DNA of 60,051 nucleotides from Nitrospirales bacterium. Lineage in GTDB: Bacteria > Nitrospirota > Nitrospiria > Nitrospirales > UBA8639. The translations under genes and the position numbers were made by a program. Below the pieces are notes generated by a model that saw only the letters and a list, made by a program, of their open reading frames with translations, was not told the origin of the DNA and did not search any database. The stretch lies in assembly GCA_021604105.1 (NCBI GenBank), contig BQIW01000017.1, forward strand, positions 1 to 60,051, written 5' to 3'. Of this stretch, positions 26,506 to 36,219 are shown in pieces; positions within the stretch are counted from its first letter, which is position 1, and each line of letters opens with the position of its first letter.

Positions 26506-26792
26506 TAGAAGGTGTTGTCTTTCATCTCATGGAAATGGCACTTGGATTTTACTCTACCCCACGGTTTCAATGAAAGCGTTTGGGCCGGACCTCATCCTCT
26601 CTCATGCTGAAACTCGGAGGTCGGAAATACACGGGGTCAACATCACCATTGTGTCGATATTCAATCCTGCGTCTCCTAACACCGGCACGGGTGATGATGA
26701 ATCAGGGAGGCATTCCGCGACATACGTTCCCAACCGGACCCGTATGATCAATTGATCTCCCAGGCAATCCATCCTGAATCTGGATGGTCTTT

Positions 26793-27227
26793 CTACACCG
26801 ATGATCGTCCGGCAGAAGCAACGCGTCCTTCCGGAGGACTCATCCTGTGTGTCGCGTTCACACCCGATCCTGACAGTCGGTCATTCCCTGTGAGAACATG
26901 TCCTAATTCGCTGGTAGTGGTAATTTCGGTGGCCATATCAAAGATTCCGGCTTCTTTTAACAATGGGCGGACGGCGGGTTGCACATTGAAAAGATAGACA
27001 CCCTTCGCTTGCTCCCTGGCTTTAAACACAATCTGGAAGATGGTCCAGGTCCCAATAGAATTGACGAACGACAAGGATCCTAAATCTAAAATGAGTAAGG
27101 AAATCGGTGAGGGGACGATGCGATCCAATAATAAATCTGTTCGACTCAAATTAGGGGTATTCACACTGAGATCCACGGTGAGCGTCAGGACCACATGTTG
27201 GCCGGGAGTGCTAATGGTGCATTTCAT
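26793..27227 (-). CDS. STAS-domain (anti-sigma-factor antagonist-like) protein
   Basis: A 144-residue protein with a STAS domain over residues 5-105. The strand-loop LLILDLGSLSFVNSIGTWTI holds the Ser of the family's phosphorylation site, and LFNVQPAVRPLLKEAGIFD the usual C-terminal helix. It is probably a partner-switch protein whose phosphorylation releases it from an anti-sigma kinase. The last 30 residues (from about 114) are unstructured and Gly/Ser/Arg-rich. The ATG at 27227 has AAGGAG nine bases upstream, which decides against the GTG at 27230. No anti-sigma kinase is adjacent. Confidence 0.78.
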   Translation of the reverse strand: MKCTISTPGQHVVLTLTVDLSVNTPNLSRTDLLLDRIVPSPISLLILDLGSLSFVNSIGTWTIFQIVFKAREQAKGVYLFNVQPAVRPLLKEAGIFDMATEITTTSELGHVLTGNDRLSGSGVNATHRMSPPEGRVASAGRSSV

Positions 27228-27457
27228 CACAATGATCTCCTTTTAGCTGATACACACAATAAAGTATGAAAAATTTTTGTCATTTTACGCGTCCCGGTTT
27301 TTCGCGCCACTCTATGTAACCCTTGAGGTGGATTACGTAAACTGCCGTGGAGAGAAATTCATGTCTTCTCTTTGGCGTTCAACACGTGAAACGATGTGGG
27401 ATGTGGGTCAGAGTAAAATGGGATTTGTCATGTTCCTGACACACCCTGCTTTCACTG

Positions 27458-28954
27458 TCAGGCATGAATGCGTTGGCTTGAAATTTCAGAAGAAGCGAGA
27501 GATTTTCCTACCTGCAACCGGTTGAGGACGCTCGAAGCTCCCGCCTCAAACGCCTGCTGTTCGGCTATAAGCCGTTGGTGCATATGCTGAACTGATCCGG
27601 ACAACGTCGCTGTCCCGTCTTCCACCGTGGCCACAATATCCTGGCTCGATAAGAATGGGCTCCACCAGACTTGATTTTCGAAATCCAATTGAATTTCCCA
27701 ATCCGATTTTTCGATTTCAGACAGGGAGAAGCTGATATGATTGGTCAGAGTCTTCACGCCTCGAATCCGTGAAGCCACGTTCTCGGCATGATTTCGTTCA
27801 TAAATCGAATCAACGGTCCCCGTCAACTGGGCCGCTCCCTTTTTCACCAATGCCCCAAGGGTGAAGGGCTTCAGAACTGGATCCCGGGAAAACGCCGCCG
27901 ATAACCGGGCCTGAATATCGGCATCCTTGGGAGAAACCCCCGACTGGACGGTAATAAGATTGTTGACGTATCGCACCCCCACGGTGTGGTTGGCATTACG
28001 CTCAGCCTCACGTCGGATGGAGAGAAAGGGGACACTGCCTTTCAGGGTCACCGTCCCATTTTTTACCGTCACAGCGATTCCGAAGGGAGCGACCCGGCGA
28101 TCATAAGCCAGCATTCGTTGAATCGCTGCGGAAACTTCCTGATCCGTAAATGTGGGACGCTGAGTACGCATCATCGGATCCGGCGACATCCAATTGACGA
28201 TAATGCCACGAATATCCACCTCATGGACACCTTCAACCCACGCCAGTTCGGCAACCCGCCCTTTTTCGTAGACACTTCCTACCTGTCCTGTCAGAATGAC
28301 ATGACCTTTTTCCACCCGGACATTCAAAAGAGAGGGGTTGCCCACCCAGACATCAAATGTCAGACGATGCGTGATTTCCTCCTTCAGGATTGAATCCGGC
28401 CTTTCTCGAACATCAGCCACCTTCAGAAAGTCTTGAACCTTCCGAATACCGTTGACCATTTTTGCCAAATTGAGCGCCGTCTGTTTTTCTTGTCGGGACT
28501 GCACCTGCCCCTTCAAGGTCGCGACTCCCCTGAGAACCTCAACCTGAATGTCGTCGCGTTCCACCACAGGAGCTTCGAGGAACAGGTATTCAAGTTGTTT
28601 CAAAAGGATGGAATCGTTGGTTGTACCGACTGGTCCCACTGAAATGCGATCAATGACCCCTCGAACCCCCCGAATTGTCTGTGGAATTTCCACGGCCCGC
28701 TGTTGCGTCCATAGACTATCGGCTGTCCCGGTCAGCGTGGCGATGCCATCGTTCACCGACACTTCGATTGAGGAAAATGATTTTCGATCGACCCGGGACA
28801 ATCGGTTTTTAATGGCCACAGCCATACCGATATCATGAACCTCTTTAACTTCATCTCCAGTCACCTCGGCGGTATTTTCCACCTCCTCAGCGGCGATTCC
28901 AAAACCGCCCATGAGGCAGATCGACAACACCACTATGGCAAGGGGAAAAAGCAA
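27458..28954 (-). CDS. Exported protein with about six BON domains
   Basis: A 498-residue protein. The signal peptide begins with the TTG at 28954, which has AAGGAGG nine bases upstream, and ends near GGFGIAA. The ATG at 29005 adds 17 residues with no ribosome-binding site. Six BON-like units follow, each with the phrase 'V.VxxGxATLxGxVxSxxxRxxAExxA' (for example VEVLRGVATLKGQVQSRQE, VRVEKGHVILTGQVGSVYE, VTVKNGTVTLKGSVPFLSI). BON units bind phospholipid surfaces and appear in osmotic and envelope stress proteins. Most such proteins have one to three units, so six is notable. It is located in the periplasm or outer membrane. Confidence 0.85.
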   Translation of the reverse strand: MLFPLAIVVLSICLMGGFGIAAEEVENTAEVTGDEVKEVHDIGMAVAIKNRLSRVDRKSFSSIEVSVNDGIATLTGTADSLWTQQRAVEIPQTIRGVRGVIDRISVGPVGTTNDSILLKQLEYLFLEAPVVERDDIQVEVLRGVATLKGQVQSRQEKQTALNLAKMVNGIRKVQDFLKVADVRERPDSILKEEITHRLTFDVWVGNPSLLNVRVEKGHVILTGQVGSVYEKGRVAELAWVEGVHEVDIRGIIVNWMSPDPMMRTQRPTFTDQEVSAAIQRMLAYDRRVAPFGIAVTVKNGTVTLKGSVPFLSIRREAERNANHTVGVRYVNNLITVQSGVSPKDADIQARLSAAFSRDPVLKPFTLGALVKKGAAQLTGTVDSIYERNHAENVASRIRGVKTLTNHISFSLSEIEKSDWEIQLDFENQVWWSPFLSSQDIVATVEDGTATLSGSVQHMHQRLIAEQQAFEAGASSVLNRLQVGKSLASSEISSQRIHA

Positions 28955-29088
28955 ATGCGTGGCCTCCTTAACTGGACCCTGTGTAGGAACAGTCTTGAAT
29001 ACCATGGGGGATAAACCCCGAAGATGTCAGTTGACAAATTTGGCGGGTATGAAGAAAAAATATCCGGGATTCAGATCGACGTTGGGAC

Positions 29089-32000
29089 TTAGCTGAATTT
29101 TGGATGCACCCGGACGATAGTGGTAATCATGCGATAAAGATCCTGGCCGGCCGATTCTTTGGACAAATATCCTGCCGCACCGGCTTCACGCATAACGTGT
29201 TCCGTTTCCTTATCCTGACGAACCGATAATCCGATCACCTGAATAGTGGGGTTGTTGTGACGAATCTGTCTGGTGGCTTCAATTCCATTCATGTGTGGCA
29301 TATTAATATCCATGACCACCACATCCGGTTGCAGCGATTCTGCCAGACGGATGGCCTCTATTCCGTCCTCGGCTTCTCCGACAACCTCGATGCCGGACCA
29401 GGCATCCAGCAGGCTTCGCAATCCCTGTCGAACCACGGCATGATCATCCACCAAAAGGACTCGATAACCCGAGGACATTCCCGGACTTGGCCTCTGACCG
29501 GATCCCTTATCTTTCAAAGGTGCACCATCTGAAACCGGTATGGGCACACTCGGATGGTCCTGCTCGGATAGCGCCATATACAAGCGGATGCGTGTCCCGG
29601 AACCGGAACTCGAGTCTATGACCATCCGTCCACCTAATAAGGACATGCGTTCCCGAATACTGAATAATCCGAATTGGTTGGACGCCTGGCTGTGTCTTTC
29701 GATGAGAGTGGGATCGAAGCCAACGCCCCGATCGGAAATTTCGATACAGACCTCATCCGATGAGGAAAGAGTCACGGCCAGATAGACTCTGTCCACGCCG
29801 GCATGTTTGACCACGTTCATCATGAGTTCACGAACGGATTGAAACAGAAGCACGGCTTCACTCTCCGTGAGGGTCAGATGGTCCCGCTCCATATTGACTT
29901 CCACAGAGAGTCCATATTGAGTCATATCCTCAGCCAGCCACCGCAATGCCTTGAGTAAGCCGAACTGGTACAACACCGACGGGACCAGTTGGGCCACCAG
30001 AGAGCGGGTATACCTCAACGATTGATCGAGAATACGATCAATTTCTCCAAGAACCGGAATCACACTTCCCTCGACACTCACCTGTTCAAGCCGGTTGACT
30101 CGCAACCGGCAGGCCACGAGGAGTTGCGCCAGAAAATCATGAAGTTCTTCGGCAATCCTGCGTCGTTCCCGCTGTTCCGTCAGAATCAGTTCGCCGACGA
30201 GCGCCTGCAGGCGCGTTTGATTATGACGCAGTTCCTGGGTGCGTTTGGCAACTTGGCTTTCTAATTGAGAGGTCAGGTGTTGGAGTTGCTCCTGTATGGT
30301 TTTTAATTCGGTAATATCCGTATTGGTACCGATCCATCGCACCACCTCTCCCAGGTGATTCCGAATGGGCACGGCCCTTGAGAGAAACCACCGGTATTCC
30401 CCGTCCTTGCCCTTGAGAGGAAAAGTATCTTCCCATATCTGCCCGGTTTGAAAACACCGGCGTATTTTCTCAACCACCCGATCGACATGATCGGGGTGAT
30501 GAACCTTCTTCCAGCCCCACCCTTCCATGTCCCTGAGGGTGGTCCCGGTATACTCGTACCAGCGTGCGTTGTACCAAAATATCCTCCCCATGGCATCTGC
30601 CATCCAGGCAAATTGGGAAATCGTATTGGCAAGCGTACGAAATCGCTCTTCACTTTCCCGGTGTTGTTCCTCGATTTCCTTCTGATAGGAAAGATCCAGA
30701 ACCAAACCGACATACCCCAGATAGCTGCCGTCCGGGGTAAACCGTGGCGAAGCTGAATCCAGCACATGGTGATACGCACCCTGCCCACTACGAAGGCGGT
30801 ATTCCAGTCGAACCGGATGTCGTTTTCTGTTCGCTTCGTAAAATGCCTGTTGAATGGATGGGCGATCGTGAGAATGAATGGCGGACATCCAGCCCTCACC
30901 AAGCCCGTTTGCCTCTGTCTGACCGGTAAAGTCGTACCAGGTTTGACTGAGAAAAACACAGTTCCCGTCCGCCTCCGTAATCCAGATCATGATCTCAGGG
31001 TGGTGGGCCAGATGCTGAAAGCGTGATTCATATTCGATCGCCGCCCGACGCATCGTGGCCAATCCCAGTGTTTTTTTAACTCTGGCCAACACCTCTCTTG
31101 CCGAAAACGGCTTGACGAGGTAATCATCCGCACCCGTCAGGAGCCCATCCACTTCGTCCTCCTGGCCGGCCCTGGCCGACAAAAAAATAAACGGCGTCGA
31201 CAGCAATTCGCGATTGGACCGAATACGTTTCAGCAACTCAAGCCCATCGATGCGAGGCATCATGATATCACTCAGAATGAGGTGGGGACGAACCCTGTGA
31301 ACCCGTTCCAAGGCTTCCTGGCCGTCACAGACAGAAACCACCTCATAGTCGGCACGCAGTATTCGCGCCACATATTCCCGCATGTCCCGATTGTCTTCCA
31401 CCAGGAGAATGCTGGGACGTGAGTGATCTGATTGTTGAAGGGGACCTTCCTCCTCATCATGGAGAATGCCTTGCCGGTGCGATTCATGCTCCCCACCTCC
31501 GGCCCATTGTTCGGTTTCCACAATGAACGACTTCGCTACACGTTCGTCGGTTGGTTGCGTCGGTGTATGGCAAACCTGCGCCGACGGGAGGTGCTGAAAG
31601 CCGAACGGCACCGTCACGGTAAACACACTTCCCTTCCCGAGTTCACTCTCCACATGAATCTTCCCACCATGCATGACTACCAACTCTTTCACGAGGGCCA
31701 GACCGATTCCGGTTCCTTCAAATGTTCGTCCCAAGACTTCCTTGGCCCTAAAGAACCGGTCAAACAGATGAGCAAGCGTCTCCCGGCTCATACCGACCCC
31801 GGAATCCGCAATCCGGACATCCACGCTATCCGCATGAGGCATGACTTCCACGGACACTCGCCCCTCCAGCGTGAATTTCAAGGCATTTGAAAGCAGATTC
31901 AGCATGATTTTTTCCCAGGAACTTCGATCCACATAGACCGGTTGAGACAGCGTGGGACAGGACACGATAAATTCCAGTCCGGCTTTGTTCATGGCAGATT

Positions 32001-33273
32001 CAAATGACGATGCCAGGTCAATGGTCAACTCGCAGAAATCCAGCGGTTCAAACACGGCCTGCATGCGGCCTGCTTCCAGGCTGGAAAAGTCCAGTAGCGT
32101 GTTCACCAGCTTCAACATCCGCATGGCATTTCGGTGGGCCACCTCCACACCCGCAACCGTGGTGGAAGTGGTCCTCTGCATCGCCTCTTCCAGAGAACCG
32201 AGAATAAGTGTGAGAGGTGTCCGGAACTCATGGCTCACATTGCTGAAAAATTCGGTTTTTGCCCGGTTCAGTTCTGCCAACGCTTCCATCCGTTTCCGCT
32301 CTTCTGCCCGGACCTGCGCTCGATTGATGGCTCCTGAAATCCCCCTGGTGAGCAGGTTCAGAAACTCCCGGTACCGGTCATCAATAGCCAGCCTCGAACT
32401 GATTCCCACGATCAAATAGCCGGATGGGCTTTGTGTCTCCCATGACTCCACCGGCAGCACCATCCCTTGTGTGGGTGGCTCCGGCCATGGCCCTTCCGGA
32501 AGATTCGGTTGCTTGTCAATAGGGAATACGGTCTCTTCCCACTTGGGTGAAAGGATAAGTGGCCACCATGGCTGAGGATGGAACGTGCCTCCCTCCATCG
32601 TCAGTCGAAGTGGAGCCAGGAGCGAATCAGACGGAAAACCTGATTGTCCCCTCAGACAGAGGGAGCCTTCTTCCTTATCCCACACATATAGGAGACTGAA
32701 CGGGATATCACAAGGATTGTCTGCGAGAATCTCAGCCGAGAGCCGGCAGACCTCTCCAACAGCATCGGCGGCTTCGGTCACTTCGGACATGCGTCTGAGA
32801 GTGTTGAGCCTCCGTCCTTTTAAGACCCTGCTGGTTTCTTCGGTACAGGCACAAAAGAGTCCTAGGGTCTCTCCTTCTCCATTCTTAATCGGGCTGTAGG
32901 AAAATGTAAAAAATGTTTCCTCCAGGAATCCATGCCTACGCATGAAGAGAGGAAGATCTTCATTCCATGTGGAACGGCCTTCTTGAAAAACGATGTCGGC
33001 CTGGGGACCGATCACATCCCAGATATCAGACCAAATATCCGATGCACAGGCACCCAGCGCCTTCGGATGTCGGCCTCCCAGCACCGGGATATAGGCGTCG
33101 TTATAAATATTGATCAGATGTTCCCCCCACCAGACGAACATGGGATATTTCGAATCAAGGATAATTTGGACGGAGGTTGTGAGCTGAGGGGGCCATGTGG
33201 AGATGTCCCCTAGTGGGGTTTCCATCCAATTGTTATCACGAATTTTTGCTGCCATCTGATTTGAAGACGACAT
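29089..33273 (-). CDS. Tandem two-kinase hybrid with two receivers
   Basis: A 1394-residue protein with two full kinase modules of different families. Residues about 5-150 form a PAS-like sensor and 160-320 a GAF-like domain. A HisKA plus ATPase unit has His348 (VSHEFRTPLTLI). The first receiver has Asp669 (LILSDIMMP). Two PAS domains follow (about 750-990), then a HisKA_3 unit with His1045 (ELHDFLAQLL) and its ATPase. The C-terminal receiver has Asp1322 (VVVMDINMP). The start is the ATG at 33273 with AAAGGA; a GTG at 33315 has no site. The layout suggests two relay steps in one chain. No HTH is present, so output must pass to another protein. Confidence 0.9.
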   Translation of the reverse strand: MSSSNQMAAKIRDNNWMETPLGDISTWPPQLTTSVQIILDSKYPMFVWWGEHLINIYNDAYIPVLGGRHPKALGACASDIWSDIWDVIGPQADIVFQEGRSTWNEDLPLFMRRHGFLEETFFTFSYSPIKNGEGETLGLFCACTEETSRVLKGRRLNTLRRMSEVTEAADAVGEVCRLSAEILADNPCDIPFSLLYVWDKEEGSLCLRGQSGFPSDSLLAPLRLTMEGGTFHPQPWWPLILSPKWEETVFPIDKQPNLPEGPWPEPPTQGMVLPVESWETQSPSGYLIVGISSRLAIDDRYREFLNLLTRGISGAINRAQVRAEERKRMEALAELNRAKTEFFSNVSHEFRTPLTLILGSLEEAMQRTTSTTVAGVEVAHRNAMRMLKLVNTLLDFSSLEAGRMQAVFEPLDFCELTIDLASSFESAMNKAGLEFIVSCPTLSQPVYVDRSSWEKIMLNLLSNALKFTLEGRVSVEVMPHADSVDVRIADSGVGMSRETLAHLFDRFFRAKEVLGRTFEGTGIGLALVKELVVMHGGKIHVESELGKGSVFTVTVPFGFQHLPSAQVCHTPTQPTDERVAKSFIVETEQWAGGGEHESHRQGILHDEEEGPLQQSDHSRPSILLVEDNRDMREYVARILRADYEVVSVCDGQEALERVHRVRPHLILSDIMMPRIDGLELLKRIRSNRELLSTPFIFLSARAGQEDEVDGLLTGADDYLVKPFSAREVLARVKKTLGLATMRRAAIEYESRFQHLAHHPEIMIWITEADGNCVFLSQTWYDFTGQTEANGLGEGWMSAIHSHDRPSIQQAFYEANRKRHPVRLEYRLRSGQGAYHHVLDSASPRFTPDGSYLGYVGLVLDLSYQKEIEEQHRESEERFRTLANTISQFAWMADAMGRIFWYNARWYEYTGTTLRDMEGWGWKKVHHPDHVDRVVEKIRRCFQTGQIWEDTFPLKGKDGEYRWFLSRAVPIRNHLGEVVRWIGTNTDITELKTIQEQLQHLTSQLESQVAKRTQELRHNQTRLQALVGELILTEQRERRRIAEELHDFLAQLLVACRLRVNRLEQVSVEGSVIPVLGEIDRILDQSLRYTRSLVAQLVPSVLYQFGLLKALRWLAEDMTQYGLSVEVNMERDHLTLTESEAVLLFQSVRELMMNVVKHAGVDRVYLAVTLSSSDEVCIEISDRGVGFDPTLIERHSQASNQFGLFSIRERMSLLGGRMVIDSSSGSGTRIRLYMALSEQDHPSVPIPVSDGAPLKDKGSGQRPSPGMSSGYRVLLVDDHAVVRQGLRSLLDAWSGIEVVGEAEDGIEAIRLAESLQPDVVVMDINMPHMNGIEATRQIRHNNPTIQVIGLSVRQDKETEHVMREAGAAGYLSKESAGQDLYRMITTIVRVHPKFS

Positions 33274-33638
33274 GGACACAGTCCTTTCACCTGAATGGGC
33301 CTGGTAGGCCGACACTGAAGAACGTCGAAACCCTATCTAAACCGCACATTCGGCAGGCTCAACCCTATCACATCTCCTCCACCATTTCAGTTGACAAATC
33401 AGAGGTTTCCGTCCTCTTTGAGGAGACAGTTCTCCGATTTTCACGGTTCCTCCTTTGAATCTTGTCAGGTGATTCATGACATCCCTAGGGTCGGTACCGG
33501 AAGAATCAAGGGATTTTAACAGTACAGAACCGGGGGTCACCTCGTTAAATTTGTACAACGTTACAGCCTGATGGACTATGAGGAATGTTTAATTCATTTT
33601 CATTCATTTTTATTTCCCCCAAGTAAAGGAGAACGACC
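33274..33638. other. Divergent intergenic stretch with a weak motif relative
   Basis: No gene is seen. At 33506-33525 the plus strand reads TCAAGGGATTTTAACAGTAC. This resembles the recurrent motif but with one inserted base, and it points toward the gene at 33639 (114 bases away). Confidence 0.4.
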
Positions 33639-34565
33639 TTGAAAACGTTATCCCCATCAATCAACGGTGTGATTCACAGTCCGGAAGAATTCAAACAGTT
33701 CATTCCGGAAAACTTTTCTTATTTCCTCGAACGGTCTTCGGGCCTTATCCGGAGAATTCTTCAAGACATGGGGCAGTGGGCGGATAATTCGGCCCACGAA
33801 AAATTATTGTTGCGTCTTTCGTTTGATCTGGTTGAACGGTTTATCGAATACTGCCCCTCGCAACTTCCCTGTCGGCCTTCACTGCTGTTGGATGGGTTCA
33901 TATCGGATTTTTTTGGAAGACCCCAGGAATCACACGCGTCATCAACCTCCAATCCCGTGTTGTACCGGTTTCTGGATGGCCTGCTCAATCGAGCCGTACT
34001 CAGCCGGGATGCCTTGATCTGTCTGTTCTACCACTTTTATGGCATGAAACCGGTCGAAGTTGGATTCCTTCTTGGTTTGGAGGAAGGCCAAACTCAGCGT
34101 ATCTATAAGAACTTTGCACGATGGCGGCAAAAAGGCTGGTTCCAGGCGGCAGAAGAAGTTGGATTAACCACGCAGGACATCCAATCATTAGTTGAAAATC
34201 AAACGTCCAACCCTGAATTTTTTCACCATCAGGTCCGGGACAATCTGGAAACCTTATTGCCATTTTATCGAAAAAGCGATCCCCCCTACTACCCCTGCCT
34301 TGAGGATACGAAATGGCAGGAGATGTTCAGGGAGGGGTATGGATTTGATTACCGGATGTGGCATTTACCCCTCTGCCTTTCCTGCATGAAGGTCATTACT
34401 GAAGTCGGCGACTCTTTTCTCCTCAATCCCGACGTGACACTGAGTTTTCATGTCTCTCCACATTCGTTGAGGGAGGAAGAGATTTTCTGGCCGACTCCCG
34501 GGCTAAAACCCTTCTGCGCGGATAAAAAACGACATGTTGTCAAACGGGATCTTCAGATGGCATAA
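33639..34565 (+). CDS. Sigma-region-4-like HTH protein with Cys cluster
   Basis: A 308-residue cytoplasmic protein of no known family. Residues about 119-168 (VLSRDALICLFYHFYGMKPVEVGFLLGLEEGQ...RIYKNFARWRQKGW) follow the layout of sigma-70 region 4: helix, turn, recognition helix and basic end, preceded by Leu-rich helices. The C-terminal part has Cys220 and a Cys246-x-x-Cys249 pair (CLSCMK) plus another Cys near 294, possibly a metal or redox site. There is no typical sigma region 2. The start is TTG with AAAGGAG seven bases upstream. It could be an atypical sigma-like or DNA-binding redox regulator. A regulatory role is inference. Confidence 0.55.
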   Translation: MKTLSPSINGVIHSPEEFKQFIPENFSYFLERSSGLIRRILQDMGQWADNSAHEKLLLRLSFDLVERFIEYCPSQLPCRPSLLLDGFISDFFGRPQESHASSTSNPVLYRFLDGLLNRAVLSRDALICLFYHFYGMKPVEVGFLLGLEEGQTQRIYKNFARWRQKGWFQAAEEVGLTTQDIQSLVENQTSNPEFFHHQVRDNLETLLPFYRKSDPPYYPCLEDTKWQEMFREGYGFDYRMWHLPLCLSCMKVITEVGDSFLLNPDVTLSFHVSPHSLREEEIFWPTPGLKPFCADKKRHVVKRDLQMA

Positions 34566-34588
34566 CCCTCCCCTACAAGGCTTATCCT

Positions 34589-34975
34589 CTACCTTGTTTC
34601 GTGGGGAAAATGCGTCACCAGATCCCGACATGCCTGAAGAAATAATCTGGGGTTAAGAGGTTTTTCGAATGTATAGGCCGCTCCCAGTAAATGGGCAAAC
34701 CTTTTGATATTGAACTGTGGTGCTTGATCGGCTGAGAAGGTGGCAATAATTGGAGGATGGTTGTCTTTCGACGTAATTTCCGCAATTAACGAAAACCCGC
34801 TTTTCTGAGGGAGAAACAAGTCGACGACAATAAGGTCCACGGATTGTTGTGTAGAGAGACCGATTCCGTCTGAAAGCGTTCCTGCAACAACAATCTCGAC
34901 CCCGCATGCATCTCCGAGACGTACCCATGATTCTTGTGAATCAGGATCGGAGTCAATAACAAGAACAATACTCAT
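34589..34975 (-). CDS. Stand-alone receiver domain
   Basis: A 128-residue single receiver: acidic residues near the start (IDSDPDS), phosphoacceptor Asp52 (LIVVDLFLPQKSG), a Thr/Ser switch (IIATFSAD) and Lys106 (YTFEKPLNP). No output domain, so it probably acts as a phosphate sink or as a relay for one of the large hybrid kinases on the same strand. It converges with the gene at 33639. The ATG at 34975 is preferred over the GTG just before it. The ribosome-binding site is weak. Confidence 0.8.
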   Translation of the reverse strand: MSIVLVIDSDPDSQESWVRLGDACGVEIVVAGTLSDGIGLSTQQSVDLIVVDLFLPQKSGFSLIAEITSKDNHPPIIATFSADQAPQFNIKRFAHLLGAAYTFEKPLNPRLFLQACRDLVTHFPHETR

Positions 34976-35095
34976 CACAGCCAGTGACGCAAGGGATCTG
35001 TTGACGTTCGTCTTATCGGAACAGACATCATTCTTCTCTCATCATTTCGGGTGACATCAATGGTCGTATGGAAAACACGCACAGGTTGCTCATCA

Positions 35096-35602
35096 TCATG
35101 ATGTCGTGGTCCAATTCAGATTTCGAAATCGAAGAAATTGAACAGAGGACCGACTATTTTCTCGCTTTATTCCCGCTTCGGAGTTTGCAACTCTACTCAT
35201 ATCTGTGGTTGTTAACGGGAGATTGTCTCCTACCATCGAAGGCAGGATAGAGACATCCCATATTGCGAAGAGAGGACCTTCGACATCGTCAACTCGAACT
35301 CCACCCCAGGGTTGCAATGAATAGATAACGGTCGTCCCGGGAGCCTTCACCGAAAAAAATTTCGCTTGACGGTTATTCTGAAGCCAATTGCTTTGAGTGG
35401 GGTTTGTCAACAGACCTGCTTCCGGATGTGTTCCTTGTGAAGCAAAAAGCAGGGTTGCGACCAATACCCCCATCACACCATTTAAAAAAACCCAAACCCC
35501 GGGTCCTTCTCCAAATCCGGCTTGTCGTATTGTCCCTGACATCGGCGCGGCACCCAACTTTCCGGTTATACGTAGAAATCCGCCATCTCCATTATTAGGC
35601 AT
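35096..35602 (-). CDS. Membrane-anchored hypothetical protein
   Basis: A protein of about 168 residues with a membrane helix near residues 36-54 (WVFLNGVMGVLVATLLFA) and a mostly polar, glycine-rich C-terminal domain (LQPWGGVRVDDVEGPLFAIWD). There is no recognised family and no clear ribosome-binding site for any of the possible starts (35650, 35602). It is the only long open frame in the region. Confidence that it is a gene is modest. Confidence 0.4.
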   Translation of the reverse strand: MPNNGDGGFLRITGKLGAAPMSGTIRQAGFGEGPGVWVFLNGVMGVLVATLLFASQGTHPEAGLLTNPTQSNWLQNNRQAKFFSVKAPGTTVIYSLQPWGGVRVDDVEGPLFAIWDVSILPSMVGDNLPLTTTDMSRVANSEAGIKRENSRSSVQFLRFRNLNWTTTS

Positions 35603-35890
35603 AATCTTTATCATAAATGGACACGATAACAAATGGACATTTGGGTCCAATTTTGCGTATGGCCTGTCGCGTCACTGTCCGGCTGAATATCCGGGTTGAT
35701 GCGCGAATCAGGTTAAACAGAAAAGAAAATAAGAGCCAGGGGTCCTGCATAATGGAAACGGGCCCGGACACTTCCTTCCATTGAAATGCTCCGGACCCGT
35801 CGTATCATACCCACTGGAAATGATATGGGTGACTCAAGACATATGGTTCAACAAATCCTCTATTCCATACATGGATGGGATACCGGGTTG

Positions 35891-35971
35891 TTAAAAACCG
35901 ATCACTCCAAACAACCATAATATCAATACAAGACTGAGGGGGACTCCTAATATCCACAATAAGATAGGCAT
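35891..35971 (-). CDS. Tiny 26-residue membrane peptide
   Basis: A 26-residue peptide, MPILLWILGVPLSLVLILWL and then FGVIGF, which forms one or two very hydrophobic helices. AAAGGA lies eight bases before the ATG, and the hairpin at 36000-36028 lies just upstream. It is shorter than usual gene-finding limits. I recall peptides of this style (MP-LLW-GVP-L) in many proteobacterial genomes but know of no function. It could regulate a membrane partner. Confidence 0.65.
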   Translation of the reverse strand: MPILLWILGVPLSLVLILWLFGVIGF

Positions 35972-35999
35972 ACGTGTTATCCTTTCTGTTCCGCAAGAA

Positions 36000-36028
36000 G
36001 CCCCGGTCCGGCTAATCGGAACCGGGGC
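36000..36028. terminator. Strong GC-rich hairpin upstream of the 26-residue peptide gene
   Basis: GCCCCGGT (36000-36007) pairs perfectly with ACCGGGGC (36021-36028), with an extra CCG/CGG pair inside. Read on the minus strand it lies about 28 bases before the tiny gene, so it may be a terminator of upstream transcripts or a 5' leader structure. No long T-run follows. Confidence 0.5.
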
Positions 36029-36219
36029 CTGCATCTCATTTTCAGATAAGGCATTTCCATCTTCCCGGAATAACACTGACAGGGAGTTTTTTCGCAATCC
36101 TCATGATTCGCGATCATGTTCGTCACGTTCGTTCCAACCTGACTGAGCATGTAAAAAGCCGGGATAGAGCATGGCAAATTGCTTATCCTCCATTTAATTG
36201 GTTTATCGGGACTTCGTAA

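Noticed and set aside
33506-33525. Motif-like AAGGGATTTTAACAGT before the sigma-like gene
   Set aside because: One inserted base breaks the spacing. Kept as a weak relative only.
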